Translations under genes and position numbers: made by a program
NCBI RefSeq assembly: GCF_013409305.1
Contig: NZ_JACBZJ010000001.1
Location: 3,472,001 to 3,536,000, forward strand
Length of the DNA stretch: 64,000 nucleotides
Source of the DNA: Cellulomonas soli
Lineage (GTDB): Bacteria; Actinomycetota; Actinomycetes; Actinomycetales; Cellulomonadaceae
Direction of reading: 5' to 3'
Part shown: piece by piece, positions 17,339-26,120 of the stretch
Layout: the number at the start of each line of letters is the position of its first letter
Numbering within the stretch: the first letter of the stretch is position 1
Notes under the pieces: generated by a model
What the model saw: the letters and a program-made list of their open reading frames with translations, nothing else
What the model was told of the DNA's origin: nothing
Databases searched by the model: none

Positions 17339-18559
17339 ATGTCGGTTCGTCGCGTCGCTCTCCTGACCGCGGGTGGCTTCGCTCCGTGCCTGTCGTCCGC
17401 CGTCGGTGGCCTCATCGAGCGCTATACCGAGATCGCTCCGGACGTCGAGATCATCGCGTACGAGCACGGCTACTACGGTCTGCTGCGCGGGGACAAGATC
17501 GTCATCGACGCCGAGACCCGCAAGAAGGCCGGCATCCTGCACCGCTTCGGCGGCTCGCCGATCGGCAACTCGCGCGTGAAGCTCACCAACGCCAAGGACT
17601 GCGTCAAGCGCGGTCTGGTCAAGGAGGGCCAGGACCCGCTGCAGGTCGCGGCCGAGCAGCTCAAGGCCGACGGCGTCGACGTGCTGCACACCATCGGTGG
17701 CGACGACACGAACACGACCGCCGCCGACCTGGCCGCCTACCTCGCGCAGAACGGCTACGGCCTGACGGTCGTCGGCCTGCCCAAGACGATCGACAACGAC
17801 GTCGTGCCGATCCGCCAGTCGCTGGGCGCCTGGACCGCCGCCGAGGAGGCTGCGGGTTTCGCGGCGAACATCATCGGCGAGCACCGTTCCGGGCCGCGCA
17901 TGCTGATCGTGCACGAGGTCATGGGCCGGCACTGCGGGTGGCTGACGGCTGCTGCCGCCGCCGAGTACCGCAAGTGGCTCGACCAGCAGGAGTGGGTCCC
18001 GAGCATCGGTCTGTCGCGCGAGCGCTGGGACATCCACGCCGTCTTCCTGCCCGAGCTCGCGCTCGACATCGACGGCGAGGCCGAGCGCCTGAAGACGATC
18101 ATGGACGAGCAGGGCAACGTCAACATCTTCCTGTCGGAGGGTGCGGGCATGCACGAGATCGTCGAGCAGCTCGAGGCCGCGGGCACGCCCGTGGAGCGCG
18201 ACCCGTTCGGTCACGTCAAGCTCGACACCGTCAACCCGGGCCAGTGGTTCGCCAAGCAGTTCGCCGAGAAGCTCGGCGCCGAGAAGACGATGGTGCAGAA
18301 GTCCGGCTACTACTCGCGCGCCGCCGCGGCCAACGCCGAGGACCTGCGCCTCATCAAGTCGATGACCGACCTGGCGGTGGAGTGCGCCCTGCGCGGCGAG
18401 TCCGGCGTCATCGGCCACGACGAGGAGAACGGCGACCGTCTGACCGCGATCGCGTTCCCGCGCATCGCGGGCGGCAAGGCGTTCGACGTGTCCCAGCCCT
18501 GGTTCGGCGCCCTCCTGGAGGACATCGGCCAGCCGTTGGTCCGCGCGAGCCACGCATGA
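17339..18559 (+). CDS. pfp: Pyrophosphate-dependent 6-phosphofructokinase
   Basis: Interconverts fructose-6-phosphate and fructose-1,6-bisphosphate using PPi in place of ATP, a reversible glycolytic step; 406 residues. Phosphoryl-donor specificity shows in GGDD at 120-123 (ATP enzymes have GGDG) and in PKTIDND at 148-154, whose Lys149 replaces the Gly of ATP enzymes. MGRHCGW (195-201) binds the sugar phosphate. The ATG at 17339 has a CGAGAGG site 8 bases upstream; an in-frame GTG at 17294 is less likely. Its stop overlaps the aroG start (ATGA). Confidence 0.95.
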   Translation: MSVRRVALLTAGGFAPCLSSAVGGLIERYTEIAPDVEIIAYEHGYYGLLRGDKIVIDAETRKKAGILHRFGGSPIGNSRVKLTNAKDCVKRGLVKEGQDPLQVAAEQLKADGVDVLHTIGGDDTNTTAADLAAYLAQNGYGLTVVGLPKTIDNDVVPIRQSLGAWTAAEEAAGFAANIIGEHRSGPRMLIVHEVMGRHCGWLTAAAAAEYRKWLDQQEWVPSIGLSRERWDIHAVFLPELALDIDGEAERLKTIMDEQGNVNIFLSEGAGMHEIVEQLEAAGTPVERDPFGHVKLDTVNPGQWFAKQFAEKLGAEKTMVQKSGYYSRAAAANAEDLRLIKSMTDLAVECALRGESGVIGHDEENGDRLTAIAFPRIAGGKAFDVSQPWFGALLEDIGQPLVRASHA

Positions 18560-19908
18560 GTGTCGAGGCGGACCCGCAGGTCGTCGCCGGTCTCGACGCG
18601 TGGCGCTCGCTCCGGGCGGGCCAGCAGCCGCAGTGGCCGGACGCCGCCGAGCTCGCCCGGGTGACCGGGCGGCTGGCGTCCCTGCCCCCGCTGGTCTTCG
18701 CGGGCGAGGCCGACGACCTGCGGGCCCGTCTCGCGGCTGCCGGACGCGGTGAGGCCTTCCTGCTGCAGGGCGGTGACTGCGCGGAGACCTTCGCGGAGGC
18801 CACCGCGGACAACATCCGCAACAAGATCAAGACGATCCTGCAGATGGCCGTCGTGCTCACGTACGGCGCGAGCCTGCCGGTCATCAAGATGGGGCGGATG
18901 GCGGGGCAGTACGCCAAGCCGCGCAGCTCGGACGTCGAGACGCGTGACGGGGTGACGCTGCCGGCGTTCCGCGGCGACATCATCAACGGGTTCGACTTCA
19001 CGCCCGAGGCCCGCACCCCCGACCCGCAGCGGCTGCTCGAGGCGTACCACACGTCGGCCTCGACGCTGAACCTCATCCGGGCGTTCACGACGGGCGGGTT
19101 CGCCTCGTTGCTGCGCGTGCACGAGTGGAACCGGGGCTTCACGACGAACCCCGCCTACTCGCGCTACGAGGAGATCGCGGCCGAGATCGACCGGGCCATC
19201 CGGTTCATGGCGGCCTGCGGCGCGGACTTCGACGCCTTGCGTGCGGTGGACTTCTTCTCCAGCCACGAGGGTCTGCTGCTGGACTACGAGCGGCCGCTGA
19301 CGCGGATCGACTCGCGCACCGGGCTGCCGTACGACTGCTCGGCGCACTTCCTGTGGGTCGGGGAGCGCACGCGTGAGCTCGACGGCGCGCACGTGGACTA
19401 CTTCTCCCGCGTGCAGAACCCGCTGGGCATCAAGCTCGGGCCTTCCTCGACCGGGGACGACGCGCTCGCCCTGGTCGACAAGCTGAACCCCAGCGGCGAG
19501 GCCGGACGCATCACGTTCATCACGCGCATGGGTGCCGGGCAGATCCGCGACCGGCTCCCGCAGCTCGTGGAGAAGGTCACCGCGGACGGCCGTCCGGTCA
19601 CCTGGGTGTGCGACCCGATGCACGGCAATGGCATCACCTCGGCCACCGGGTACAAGACGCGCCGGTTCTCCGACGTGATGGACGAGGTCGCCGGGTTCTT
19701 CGAGGTGCACCGCGCACTGGGCACGGTTCCCGGTGGGCTGCACATCGAGCTGACCGGCGACGACGTCACCGAGGTGCTCGGCGGCTCGGAGGAGATCGAC
19801 GACGAGGGGCTCGCGCTGCGGTACGAGACGCTCGTCGACCCGCGGCTGAACCACCAGCAGTCGTTGGAGATGGCGTTCCAGGTCGTCGAGCTGCTGCGCC
19901 GCGCCTGA
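18556..19908 (+). CDS. aroG: DAHP synthase, class II (plant type)
   Basis: Condenses phosphoenolpyruvate with erythrose-4-phosphate, the first step of the shikimate pathway; 450 residues. Class II signatures include FLLQGGDCAETF, IKMGRMAGQYAKPRS, FFSSHEGLLLDYE, GERTRELDGAHVDYF, KLGPSSTGDDALALVDKLNP, RMGAGQIRDRLP and WVCDPMHGNG. M. tuberculosis Rv2178c is the model. The start codon overlaps the pfp stop, so a glycolytic enzyme and an enzyme consuming a glycolytic product are made from one message. A strong hairpin follows. Confidence 0.97.
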   Translation: MSVEADPQVVAGLDAWRSLRAGQQPQWPDAAELARVTGRLASLPPLVFAGEADDLRARLAAAGRGEAFLLQGGDCAETFAEATADNIRNKIKTILQMAVVLTYGASLPVIKMGRMAGQYAKPRSSDVETRDGVTLPAFRGDIINGFDFTPEARTPDPQRLLEAYHTSASTLNLIRAFTTGGFASLLRVHEWNRGFTTNPAYSRYEEIAAEIDRAIRFMAACGADFDALRAVDFFSSHEGLLLDYERPLTRIDSRTGLPYDCSAHFLWVGERTRELDGAHVDYFSRVQNPLGIKLGPSSTGDDALALVDKLNPSGEAGRITFITRMGAGQIRDRLPQLVEKVTADGRPVTWVCDPMHGNGITSATGYKTRRFSDVMDEVAGFFEVHRALGTVPGGLHIELTGDDVTEVLGGSEEIDDEGLALRYETLVDPRLNHQQSLEMAFQVVELLRRA

Positions 19909-19918
19909 GCACCGCCGT

Positions 19919-19959
19919 CCACGGGCGTCCCGCGAGAAGTCGTCGTGGGACGCCTGTGG
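19919..19959. terminator. Terminator between aroG and the flavin monooxygenase
   Basis: 13-bp stem (19919-19931 with 19947-19959, one mismatch) around a 15-base loop, between two convergent stops. Confidence 0.75.
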
Positions 19960-19963
19960 CGTG

Positions 19964-21421
19964 TCAGGCCGCCTGGTACGGCGCGGGGGAGAAGGTGCCG
20001 TTGGCCGCCCGGAACGAGTCCGTGTCGCCTGGCCACAGCAACGTCAGCCGCCCGGACCGCTCGTCCACGTACCAGGAGCGGCAGCCTGTGAGCCACACCG
20101 TGCCCGCCGCCATCGCGTCGATGCGACGCGTGTACGTCTCCTCGGCTCGCGCGGTCACCTCCAGGACGGGTGCCCCCGGCCCGGTCAGGTGCGCGATCGC
20201 ACCGAGCACGTAGTCGATCTGCGCCTCGATGAGGGCGACCCCCGACGAGTGCCCGAGCGCGGCGTTCGGACCGTCGACCAGGAACATGTTGGGGAAGCCG
20301 TGCACGGCGCTGGAGGCGTACGCGGTCATCCCGCCGGACCAGTGGTCGGCCAGCACCCGTCCGCCGCGGCCGCGCACGCGCGGGGCGTAGGTCGGCTCGC
20401 TCGTGCGGAACCCGGTGGCCAGGACCAGGACGTCCAGCGTGTGCTCGGTGCCGTCCTGCGCGACGGCGCTGCGCGCGCGGACCCGTGCCAGCGGCGAGGG
20501 CCGCAGGTCCACGTGCGCCAGGCCGAGGGCGGGGTAGTAGTCGTCGGAGAGCAGCACACGCTTGCAGCCGACCTCGTGGTCCGGGGTCAGGGCACGACGC
20601 AGCCGCAGGTCCTGGACCTGGGCGCGCAGGTGCGTCAGGGCTCGTGCCCGCAGCTCGTGCTGCGCCTCGGGCACACGTCGTCGGGCCGCGTGCCCCTGCT
20701 CGAGCTCGGCCGCGGTCCGTGCGCGCAGCTCGTCGATCGCCCCGTCGACCTGGGCGAACCTCGCGCGCTCGTGCGCGGTGTACGGCTGGTCGTCGCGCGG
20801 GACGACGTACGGCGCCGAGCGCTGGAAGACGACGAGACGGTCCACCCGGTGCGCGATCGCCGGGACGATCTGGATCGCCGACGCACCGGTGCCGACGACG
20901 CCGACGCGGGCGCCGTCGATCGGCACGTCCGGGTCCCAGCGTGCCGAGTGCACGATCGAGCCCTCGAAGTCCTCGAGCCCGGGCACGTCGGGCATGTGCG
21001 GCTCGGTCAGTCGTCCGGCCGCGACGACCAGGACGCGCGCGCTGATCCGGCCGGTCGGGGTGTCGACGTGCCAGCGGCGCGCCGGCGCGTCCCACGTCAT
21101 CTGCTGCGCCGGGCTGCGCAGGCGCACATGGCCGAGGACGCCTTCGCTGCGCGCCGCCGCACGCAGGTACTCGTGGATCTCGGCGCCGGGGGCGTACACG
21201 CGCGTCCACCCGGGGTGCGGCAGGAACGACAGCGCGTACAGGTGCGACGGGATGTCGCACGCGACGCCGGGGTAGGTGTTGTCACGCCACGTGCCGCCGA
21301 TGTCGTCGGCGCGTTCGAGCACGACGAAGTCGGTGACGCCGGCCCTGCGGAGCCGCACCGCCAGGCCGATGCCGGCGATGCCCGCACCGATGACGACGAC
21401 GTCCGTCAGCTCGGTGCCCAC
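19964..21421 (-). CDS. FAD-dependent monooxygenase, Baeyer-Villiger type
   Basis: 485 residues. GAGIAG at 12-17 is the FAD fold. GGTWRDNTYPGVACD follows. FEGSIVHSARWDP fits the Baeyer-Villiger fingerprint FxGxxxHxxxW(P/D). GVVGTGASAIQI is the NADPH fold. The enzyme would insert oxygen next to a ketone or oxidise a related substrate using NADPH; the substrate is unknown. The GTG at 21421 lies 3 bases after the fbiC stop, so translation is probably coupled to it. That pairing is unexpected, because this class uses NADPH and not F420. Confidence 0.88.
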   Translation of the reverse strand: MGTELTDVVVIGAGIAGIGLAVRLRRAGVTDFVVLERADDIGGTWRDNTYPGVACDIPSHLYALSFLPHPGWTRVYAPGAEIHEYLRAAARSEGVLGHVRLRSPAQQMTWDAPARRWHVDTPTGRISARVLVVAAGRLTEPHMPDVPGLEDFEGSIVHSARWDPDVPIDGARVGVVGTGASAIQIVPAIAHRVDRLVVFQRSAPYVVPRDDQPYTAHERARFAQVDGAIDELRARTAAELEQGHAARRRVPEAQHELRARALTHLRAQVQDLRLRRALTPDHEVGCKRVLLSDDYYPALGLAHVDLRPSPLARVRARSAVAQDGTEHTLDVLVLATGFRTSEPTYAPRVRGRGGRVLADHWSGGMTAYASSAVHGFPNMFLVDGPNAALGHSSGVALIEAQIDYVLGAIAHLTGPGAPVLEVTARAEETYTRRIDAMAAGTVWLTGCRSWYVDERSGRLTLLWPGDTDSFRAANGTFSPAPYQAA

Positions 21422-21424
21422 GGG

Positions 21425-23860
21425 TCAGCCCTGCACGGCCGCGCGGGCACGGAGCCGTTCGGGGTCGGGAGTTCCGTACCGCGTGGTGCGTCGACGGACC
21501 TGGCGACCCAGCGTCGCGGCGAGGCGGGCGACGTCGGCCTCGGACAGCTCCAGGCCGCGCTCGGGGCCGGCGTCGGGACGCAGGCGACCGTCGAGCAGGA
21601 CGCCGCCGAGGTCGTCGGCGCCGCCGGCGAGCACCGCGAGGCTCCCGTCGAGCCCGAGCTTGGGCCACGCGGCCTGCACGTGGTCGATGCGGCCGAGCAG
21701 CGCGAGCCGTGCGACGGCGTGCACCGCACGGGTCTCGCGCAGCGTCGGCCCGCCCCGGGTGCGGCGCGCGACGTGCGCAGGGGCGTCGGCGGGCACGAAG
21801 GCCATGGGGATCAGCTCGGTGAAGCCGCCGGTCTCGTCCTGCAGGGCGGCGAGCAGGCGCAGGTGCGTCACGACGTGCTGCGGACCCTCCAGGTGCCCGT
21901 AGACGAGCGTGGCCGTGGACCGCAGGCCGGCGCGATGGGCCGTGCCGATGATGGTGAGCCAGTCGGCGACCGAGACCTCCGACCCGTCGGTGAGGACAGC
22001 ACGGATCTCGTCGTCGAGCACCCGTGCGCCGGTCCCCGGGACGGTGTCGACGCCTGCCTCGCGCAGCGCGACCGCGTACTCCGCGAGCGGCAGACCGGTG
22101 CGCCGGGCGCCGTCGGCGAGCTCGAGCGGCCGGAACGCGTGCAGGTGCATGCCGGGGCGGGTCGCCTTCACGACTCGCGCGAGGTCGAGGTACCCGGTGG
22201 GTCCCAGCCCGACGGGCACCGCGCCCTGCGCGCACACCTCGCTCGCGCCCAGCTCCCAGGCCTCGTCCACGAGAGCGGCGACGTCGTCACAGCCGAGGGC
22301 GTCGGGGCGGTCGTCGTCGGGGGCGCGCAGCCGTGAGGAGTCGAGGTTCCGGTTGACCACGTAGGTCAGCCACGGACCGACGACGTCGGCGCGTACCGCG
22401 TCCGCCAGCCGGCCGAGCGCGTCCAGCTCGGGTCCGTCGGCGCCGAGCAGCGCGACGTACTGGGCGTCGTCGAGCCCCGCGGGGTCGTCCTCGGCGCGCG
22501 CGAGCGCCTGCCGCACCGGGTCGACGTGCACGGCGGGTGCCGTGGCGCGGGCAGGAGCCGCAGCGACCGGTACGGGCACCCACGGGCGGCCGACGACGGG
22601 TGCCTGCTCGTCCGCCAGGCCCGAGGCGTCACGGTGCGCCGCGACGTGCGCGTGCAAGGCCGGGTCGATCCAGCCGTCGGCCCCGCGCACGTACGGCGCG
22701 TGCACGGTCAGCCGCTGCTGCAGCGTGAAGCCGGCGTCCGCCGTGAGCCGGGCCAGGTCGTCCAGGTGCGGCCACGGGCGTTCGGGGTTCACGTGGTCCG
22801 GGGTCAGCGGCGAGACGCCGCCCCAGTCGTCGATCCCCGCGCGCACCAGGAGCGCTAGCTCGCCGGCGTCGGTCAGGTTGGGCGGGGCCTGCACGGTCGC
22901 GTCGGGACCGAGCAGCAGGCGGGCGACCGCGACGGCCGCGACGTACTCCTGCGTGGCCAGGTCGGGTGCGCCCTGCATCGCGGTGCGCGGCTTGGCGCGG
23001 AAGTTCTGCACGATCGTCTCCTGCACGTGCCCGAACCGTTCGTGCGAGGCCCGGATCGCCAGGAGCGTGTCGACGCGGTCCGCGACGCTCTCACCGATGC
23101 CGAGCAGCAGGCCCGTGCTGAACGGCACGCGCGAGCGACCGGCGTCCTCGAGCACCCGCAGCCGCACCGCAGGGTCCTTGTCGGGCGAGCCGAAGTGCAC
23201 CCCGCCGGGTACCGCCCACAGGTCCCGGGAGGTCGTCTCGAGCATCATGCCCATGGACGGCGACACGGGGCGCAGACGCTGCAGCTCGGACCAGGTCAGC
23301 ACGCCCGGGTTCATGTGCGGCAGCAGGCCCGTCTCCGTGAGCACGCGCACGGCCAGGTGGTGCAGGTACTCCACGGTGGAGGCGAACCCGCGCTCGTCGA
23401 GCCAGCGTCGGGCTGCCGGCCACCGGTCCTCGGGCCGGTCGCCGAGCGTGAACAGCGCCTCGCGGCAGCCGAGCGCGGCACCCTGACGTGCCAGCTCGAC
23501 GACCTCGTCCTCGTCCATGTAGGGCGCGATGCCGGCACGGGCGAGGCCGCCGGGGGTGTCGACGAACACGCAGTAGTGGCAGCGGTCGCGGCACAGGCGG
23601 GTGACCGGGATGAAGACCTTGCGGGAGTACGTGATCACCCCGGCCCGGCCCCGGGCGGCGAGCCCGGCGTCGCGCACGGCGGAGGCCACGTCGAGCAGGG
23701 AGTCGAGCTGGTCGTCCCGGGCCATGAGCAGCAGCTCGGCGGTGCCCCGATCGGGTGCGCCGCCGTCGGCCGCCCGGGCGAGGGCGGCGGCCACCGACGA
23801 GCGTGCGGGGGCGGGCCGCGGCACGGGCAGCGCGGTGCGGAGGGGGCTGGGTGGGGTCAT
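21425..23860 (-). CDS. fbiC: FbiC-like FO synthase with a degenerate CofH half
   Basis: 811 residues. FbiC makes FO, the chromophore of F420, with two radical-SAM domains. The N-terminal CofG half is intact: C90, C94 and C97 (CX3CX2C in TRLCRDRCHYC), then MMLETTSRDL, GSPDKDPAVRLRVLEDAGR and DDWGGVSPLTPDHVNPERPWP. The C-terminal half aligns with CofH (YVVNRN, EVCAQG, HLHAFRPLE, DTVPGT, YGHLEGPQHVV, ETGGFTE, NDLGG-like DDLGG). But between NRN (503-505) and the helix starting near residue 525, where CofH has its own CX3CX2C, there is a shorter stretch with one Cys only (C524). I found no frameshift. ATG at 23860 has a GAGGCG site; a TTG further upstream is unlikely. Confidence 0.85.
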   Translation of the reverse strand: MTPPSPLRTALPVPRPAPARSSVAAALARAADGGAPDRGTAELLLMARDDQLDSLLDVASAVRDAGLAARGRAGVITYSRKVFIPVTRLCRDRCHYCVFVDTPGGLARAGIAPYMDEDEVVELARQGAALGCREALFTLGDRPEDRWPAARRWLDERGFASTVEYLHHLAVRVLTETGLLPHMNPGVLTWSELQRLRPVSPSMGMMLETTSRDLWAVPGGVHFGSPDKDPAVRLRVLEDAGRSRVPFSTGLLLGIGESVADRVDTLLAIRASHERFGHVQETIVQNFRAKPRTAMQGAPDLATQEYVAAVAVARLLLGPDATVQAPPNLTDAGELALLVRAGIDDWGGVSPLTPDHVNPERPWPHLDDLARLTADAGFTLQQRLTVHAPYVRGADGWIDPALHAHVAAHRDASGLADEQAPVVGRPWVPVPVAAAPARATAPAVHVDPVRQALARAEDDPAGLDDAQYVALLGADGPELDALGRLADAVRADVVGPWLTYVVNRNLDSSRLRAPDDDRPDALGCDDVAALVDEAWELGASEVCAQGAVPVGLGPTGYLDLARVVKATRPGMHLHAFRPLELADGARRTGLPLAEYAVALREAGVDTVPGTGARVLDDEIRAVLTDGSEVSVADWLTIIGTAHRAGLRSTATLVYGHLEGPQHVVTHLRLLAALQDETGGFTELIPMAFVPADAPAHVARRTRGGPTLRETRAVHAVARLALLGRIDHVQAAWPKLGLDGSLAVLAGGADDLGGVLLDGRLRPDAGPERGLELSEADVARLAATLGRQVRRRTTRYGTPDPERLRARAAVQG

Positions 23861-24056
23861 GGTTCGCCTCGGCGCAGGGGAGGGGACGGGCTGCCGGGTC
23901 AAAGTCCAGACCCTGTTCCGGGCCCAGGTCGAGGCCCCACACGCTGATTCGCGGTCAGTGTAAGGCCCGCGGATGACGGCCTCGTGTCGGGCAGGGCCGC
24001 AATGGCGCGGCGCTCACCAGGTGGGTCCGTGCCAGCGAGGGAGGGGCGCTGCGGGA
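23861..24056 (-). other. Gap between pknL and fbiC with candidate fbiC promoter
   Basis: 196 bp without a gene. On the minus strand TACACT (23962-23957) is a plausible -10 about 95 bases before fbiC, preceded by a locally AT-richer stretch. I see no convincing terminator for the kinase gene. Confidence 0.4.
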
Positions 24057-26072
24057 TTACGTCAGCGAGAGCACGATGGTCGTGCCCTTTGGCTGCATCG
24101 ATCCGCCCTCGGGTGTCTGACCGACGACGAAGCCCAGGCCGAAGTACGCGGCGGCCTTGCGCGTCTCCACCTTGAATCCAGCGTCCTCGAGCGTCTTGGT
24201 GGCAGCGTCGACCCCTTGCCGCATCACGTCCGGGACCTCGAAGAGCTCAGGGCCCTTGGAGACGACCAGATTGACGGTGTCGCCACGGTGGACCGTGGCG
24301 CCTGCGGCCGGGTCCTGCGAGATCACCACGTCGGCGGCGACGGTGTCCGAGAACGCCTCGGTGGTGGCGACCTTCAGCGCGTTGCGCCCGAGCTCGGTCG
24401 TCGCGTCGTCGAGCGAGGCGCCGACGACGGAGGTGATCGTGACCGGCGCCGGTCCGTTCGACAGCACGAGAACGACGACGGTCCCGCGGTTGACCTGGGC
24501 GTTCGCCTCGGCAGGGGAGTCGTCGGGCAGCGTCGCGGTGAGCACGTTGCCGAGCGGTGCGGCGTCGTCGTAGGCGGGGTCGCCGTAGTCGACCGTGAGG
24601 CCGGCGTCGGTGAGCGCCTGCGTCGCAGCGGCCTGCGGCTGTCCGACCACGCCGTCCGGCACGGTGACCAGGTCGGGGCCCTTGGAGACGACGAACGACA
24701 CGCTGCCGTCCTTGCGGACGTCCTCGCCGACCCCGGGGTCGGCCGAGATGACGACGCCCTGGGGAACGGTGTCGTCGAACGCGGCCGTGGGGTCTGCGCC
24801 GAGCCCGGCGCCGGTGAGCAGGTCGGTGGCCGTGGCCTCGTCCTGGCCGACGATCGCCGGCACCGTGGTGTACGCCCCCGGGCCGAACGCGCCGTACCAC
24901 CAGGTGCCCAGCCCGGCGAGGGCGACCAGCAGCAGGGTGAGGACGACCCACCGTGCCCGGTGGCGGCGACGTGCGGCGGGCGCCACGGCAGCCGCAGGGC
25001 TCAGGCCCGTGCCGATCGGCAGGGCGACGGTCGCGCCCTGCGGCGGGGTGAGGGCTCCGGCGGGCAGCGTGAGCCGGGTCGTGGCGTCGGCGTCGGTGGC
25101 GACGGGTGTCGGTGCCGAGCGGTCTGACGGCTCGGCGACCGCGGACTCCTCCGGGTCGGTGGCCGAGGGCAGCACGACGGTCGGAGCGACGTCGGCACGG
25201 CGGGCCAGGGTCGCCTCGTCGAGCGCGGCACGGGTGCGCCGCACGAGCGCGAGTGCGGCGGCGGCGTCCACCGGACGGTCGGACGGCTGACGTGCGGCGA
25301 GCGCCTGCACGAGCTCGTCGACCTCCGCGGGCAGCCACGCCACCGTGTCGGAGGGGGCCGGGACGTCCGAGTTGACGTGCTGGAACGCCACCTGGATCGG
25401 CGTCTCGCCGACGAACGGCTGGACACCCGTGAGCATCTCGTACAGCAGGATGCCGCACGCGTAGACGTCGGTCCGTGCGTCGCTCGTCCCGCGGGTGACC
25501 AGCTCGGGGGCCAGGTACGCCACGGTTCCCATGACGGTGCCGGTGGTCGTCGCTGTCACCTCGGTGACCGCGCGTGCCAGGCCGAAGTCGGCGAGCTTGA
25601 TGCGGCCGTCGTCGGCGAGGAGCACGTTCTCCGGCTTGATGTCGCGGTGCACGAGCCCGTTGCGGTGCGCCGCGCCCAGCGCGTCCAGCACGTGCTCGGC
25701 GGTGCCGAGGGCGTCACCGAGCGTGAGCGATCCTCGTTCGCCGATGCGACGTCGCAGGTTCGTCCCGTCGATGTACTCCATCGTCAGGTAGGACGTCTCG
25801 CCGTCGACGCCCTGGTCGAAGACACCGACGAGCCCCGGATGAGTCAGGCGGGCCGCGGTGCGCGCCTCCCGCCGGAACCGTGCGACGAAGTCGAGCCCCG
25901 AGGCACCCTCGGCCAGGTGGGCGTGCATGACCTTGAGCGCGACCTCGCGGTCGAGCCGTCGGTCGATCGCCAGGTAGACCGTCGCCATGCCCCCACGCGC
26001 GATGCGGGACACGACCTCGTACCTGCCGTCGACCAGACGGCCGACGAGCGGATCGGTGACGGTGGCTCCCAC
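24057..26072 (-). CDS. pknL: PASTA-domain Ser/Thr protein kinase, PknL/PknB type
   Basis: 671 residues. A cytoplasmic kinase domain (about 18-275) has GGMATVYLA, K47, HRDIKPEN with D144, DFG 162-164 and APE near 188. An Ala/Thr/Pro linker follows, then one membrane helix (about 375-395), then four extracellular PASTA repeats (about 400-671). PASTA domains bind peptidoglycan fragments, so the kinase probably senses the wall. The symbol follows the neighbourhood: PknL (Rv2176) lies beside Rv2175c and aroG in M. tuberculosis, although that PknL lacks PASTA. The GTG at 26072 is fixed by TAGGAT 7 bases upstream. A LysM/transglycosylase gene ends 48 bp before it on the same strand. Confidence 0.93.
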   Translation of the reverse strand: MGATVTDPLVGRLVDGRYEVVSRIARGGMATVYLAIDRRLDREVALKVMHAHLAEGASGLDFVARFRREARTAARLTHPGLVGVFDQGVDGETSYLTMEYIDGTNLRRRIGERGSLTLGDALGTAEHVLDALGAAHRNGLVHRDIKPENVLLADDGRIKLADFGLARAVTEVTATTTGTVMGTVAYLAPELVTRGTSDARTDVYACGILLYEMLTGVQPFVGETPIQVAFQHVNSDVPAPSDTVAWLPAEVDELVQALAARQPSDRPVDAAAALALVRRTRAALDEATLARRADVAPTVVLPSATDPEESAVAEPSDRSAPTPVATDADATTRLTLPAGALTPPQGATVALPIGTGLSPAAAVAPAARRRHRARWVVLTLLLVALAGLGTWWYGAFGPGAYTTVPAIVGQDEATATDLLTGAGLGADPTAAFDDTVPQGVVISADPGVGEDVRKDGSVSFVVSKGPDLVTVPDGVVGQPQAAATQALTDAGLTVDYGDPAYDDAAPLGNVLTATLPDDSPAEANAQVNRGTVVVLVLSNGPAPVTITSVVGASLDDATTELGRNALKVATTEAFSDTVAADVVISQDPAAGATVHRGDTVNLVVSKGPELFEVPDVMRQGVDAATKTLEDAGFKVETRKAAAYFGLGFVVGQTPEGGSMQPKGTTIVLSLT

Positions 26073-26079
26073 GGGCAGG

Positions 26080-26085
26080 ATCCTA
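26080..26085 (-). promoter_or_regulatory. -10 TAGGAT of the kinase gene (leaderless)
   Basis: TAGGAT on the minus strand with 7 bases to the GTG at 26072, within the 48-bp gap after the LysM gene. The kinase can therefore be transcribed on its own. Confidence 0.6.
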
Positions 26086-26120
26086 CGGTTCCGACTGCTC
26101 CGATCGTGGTACCGGCACGG

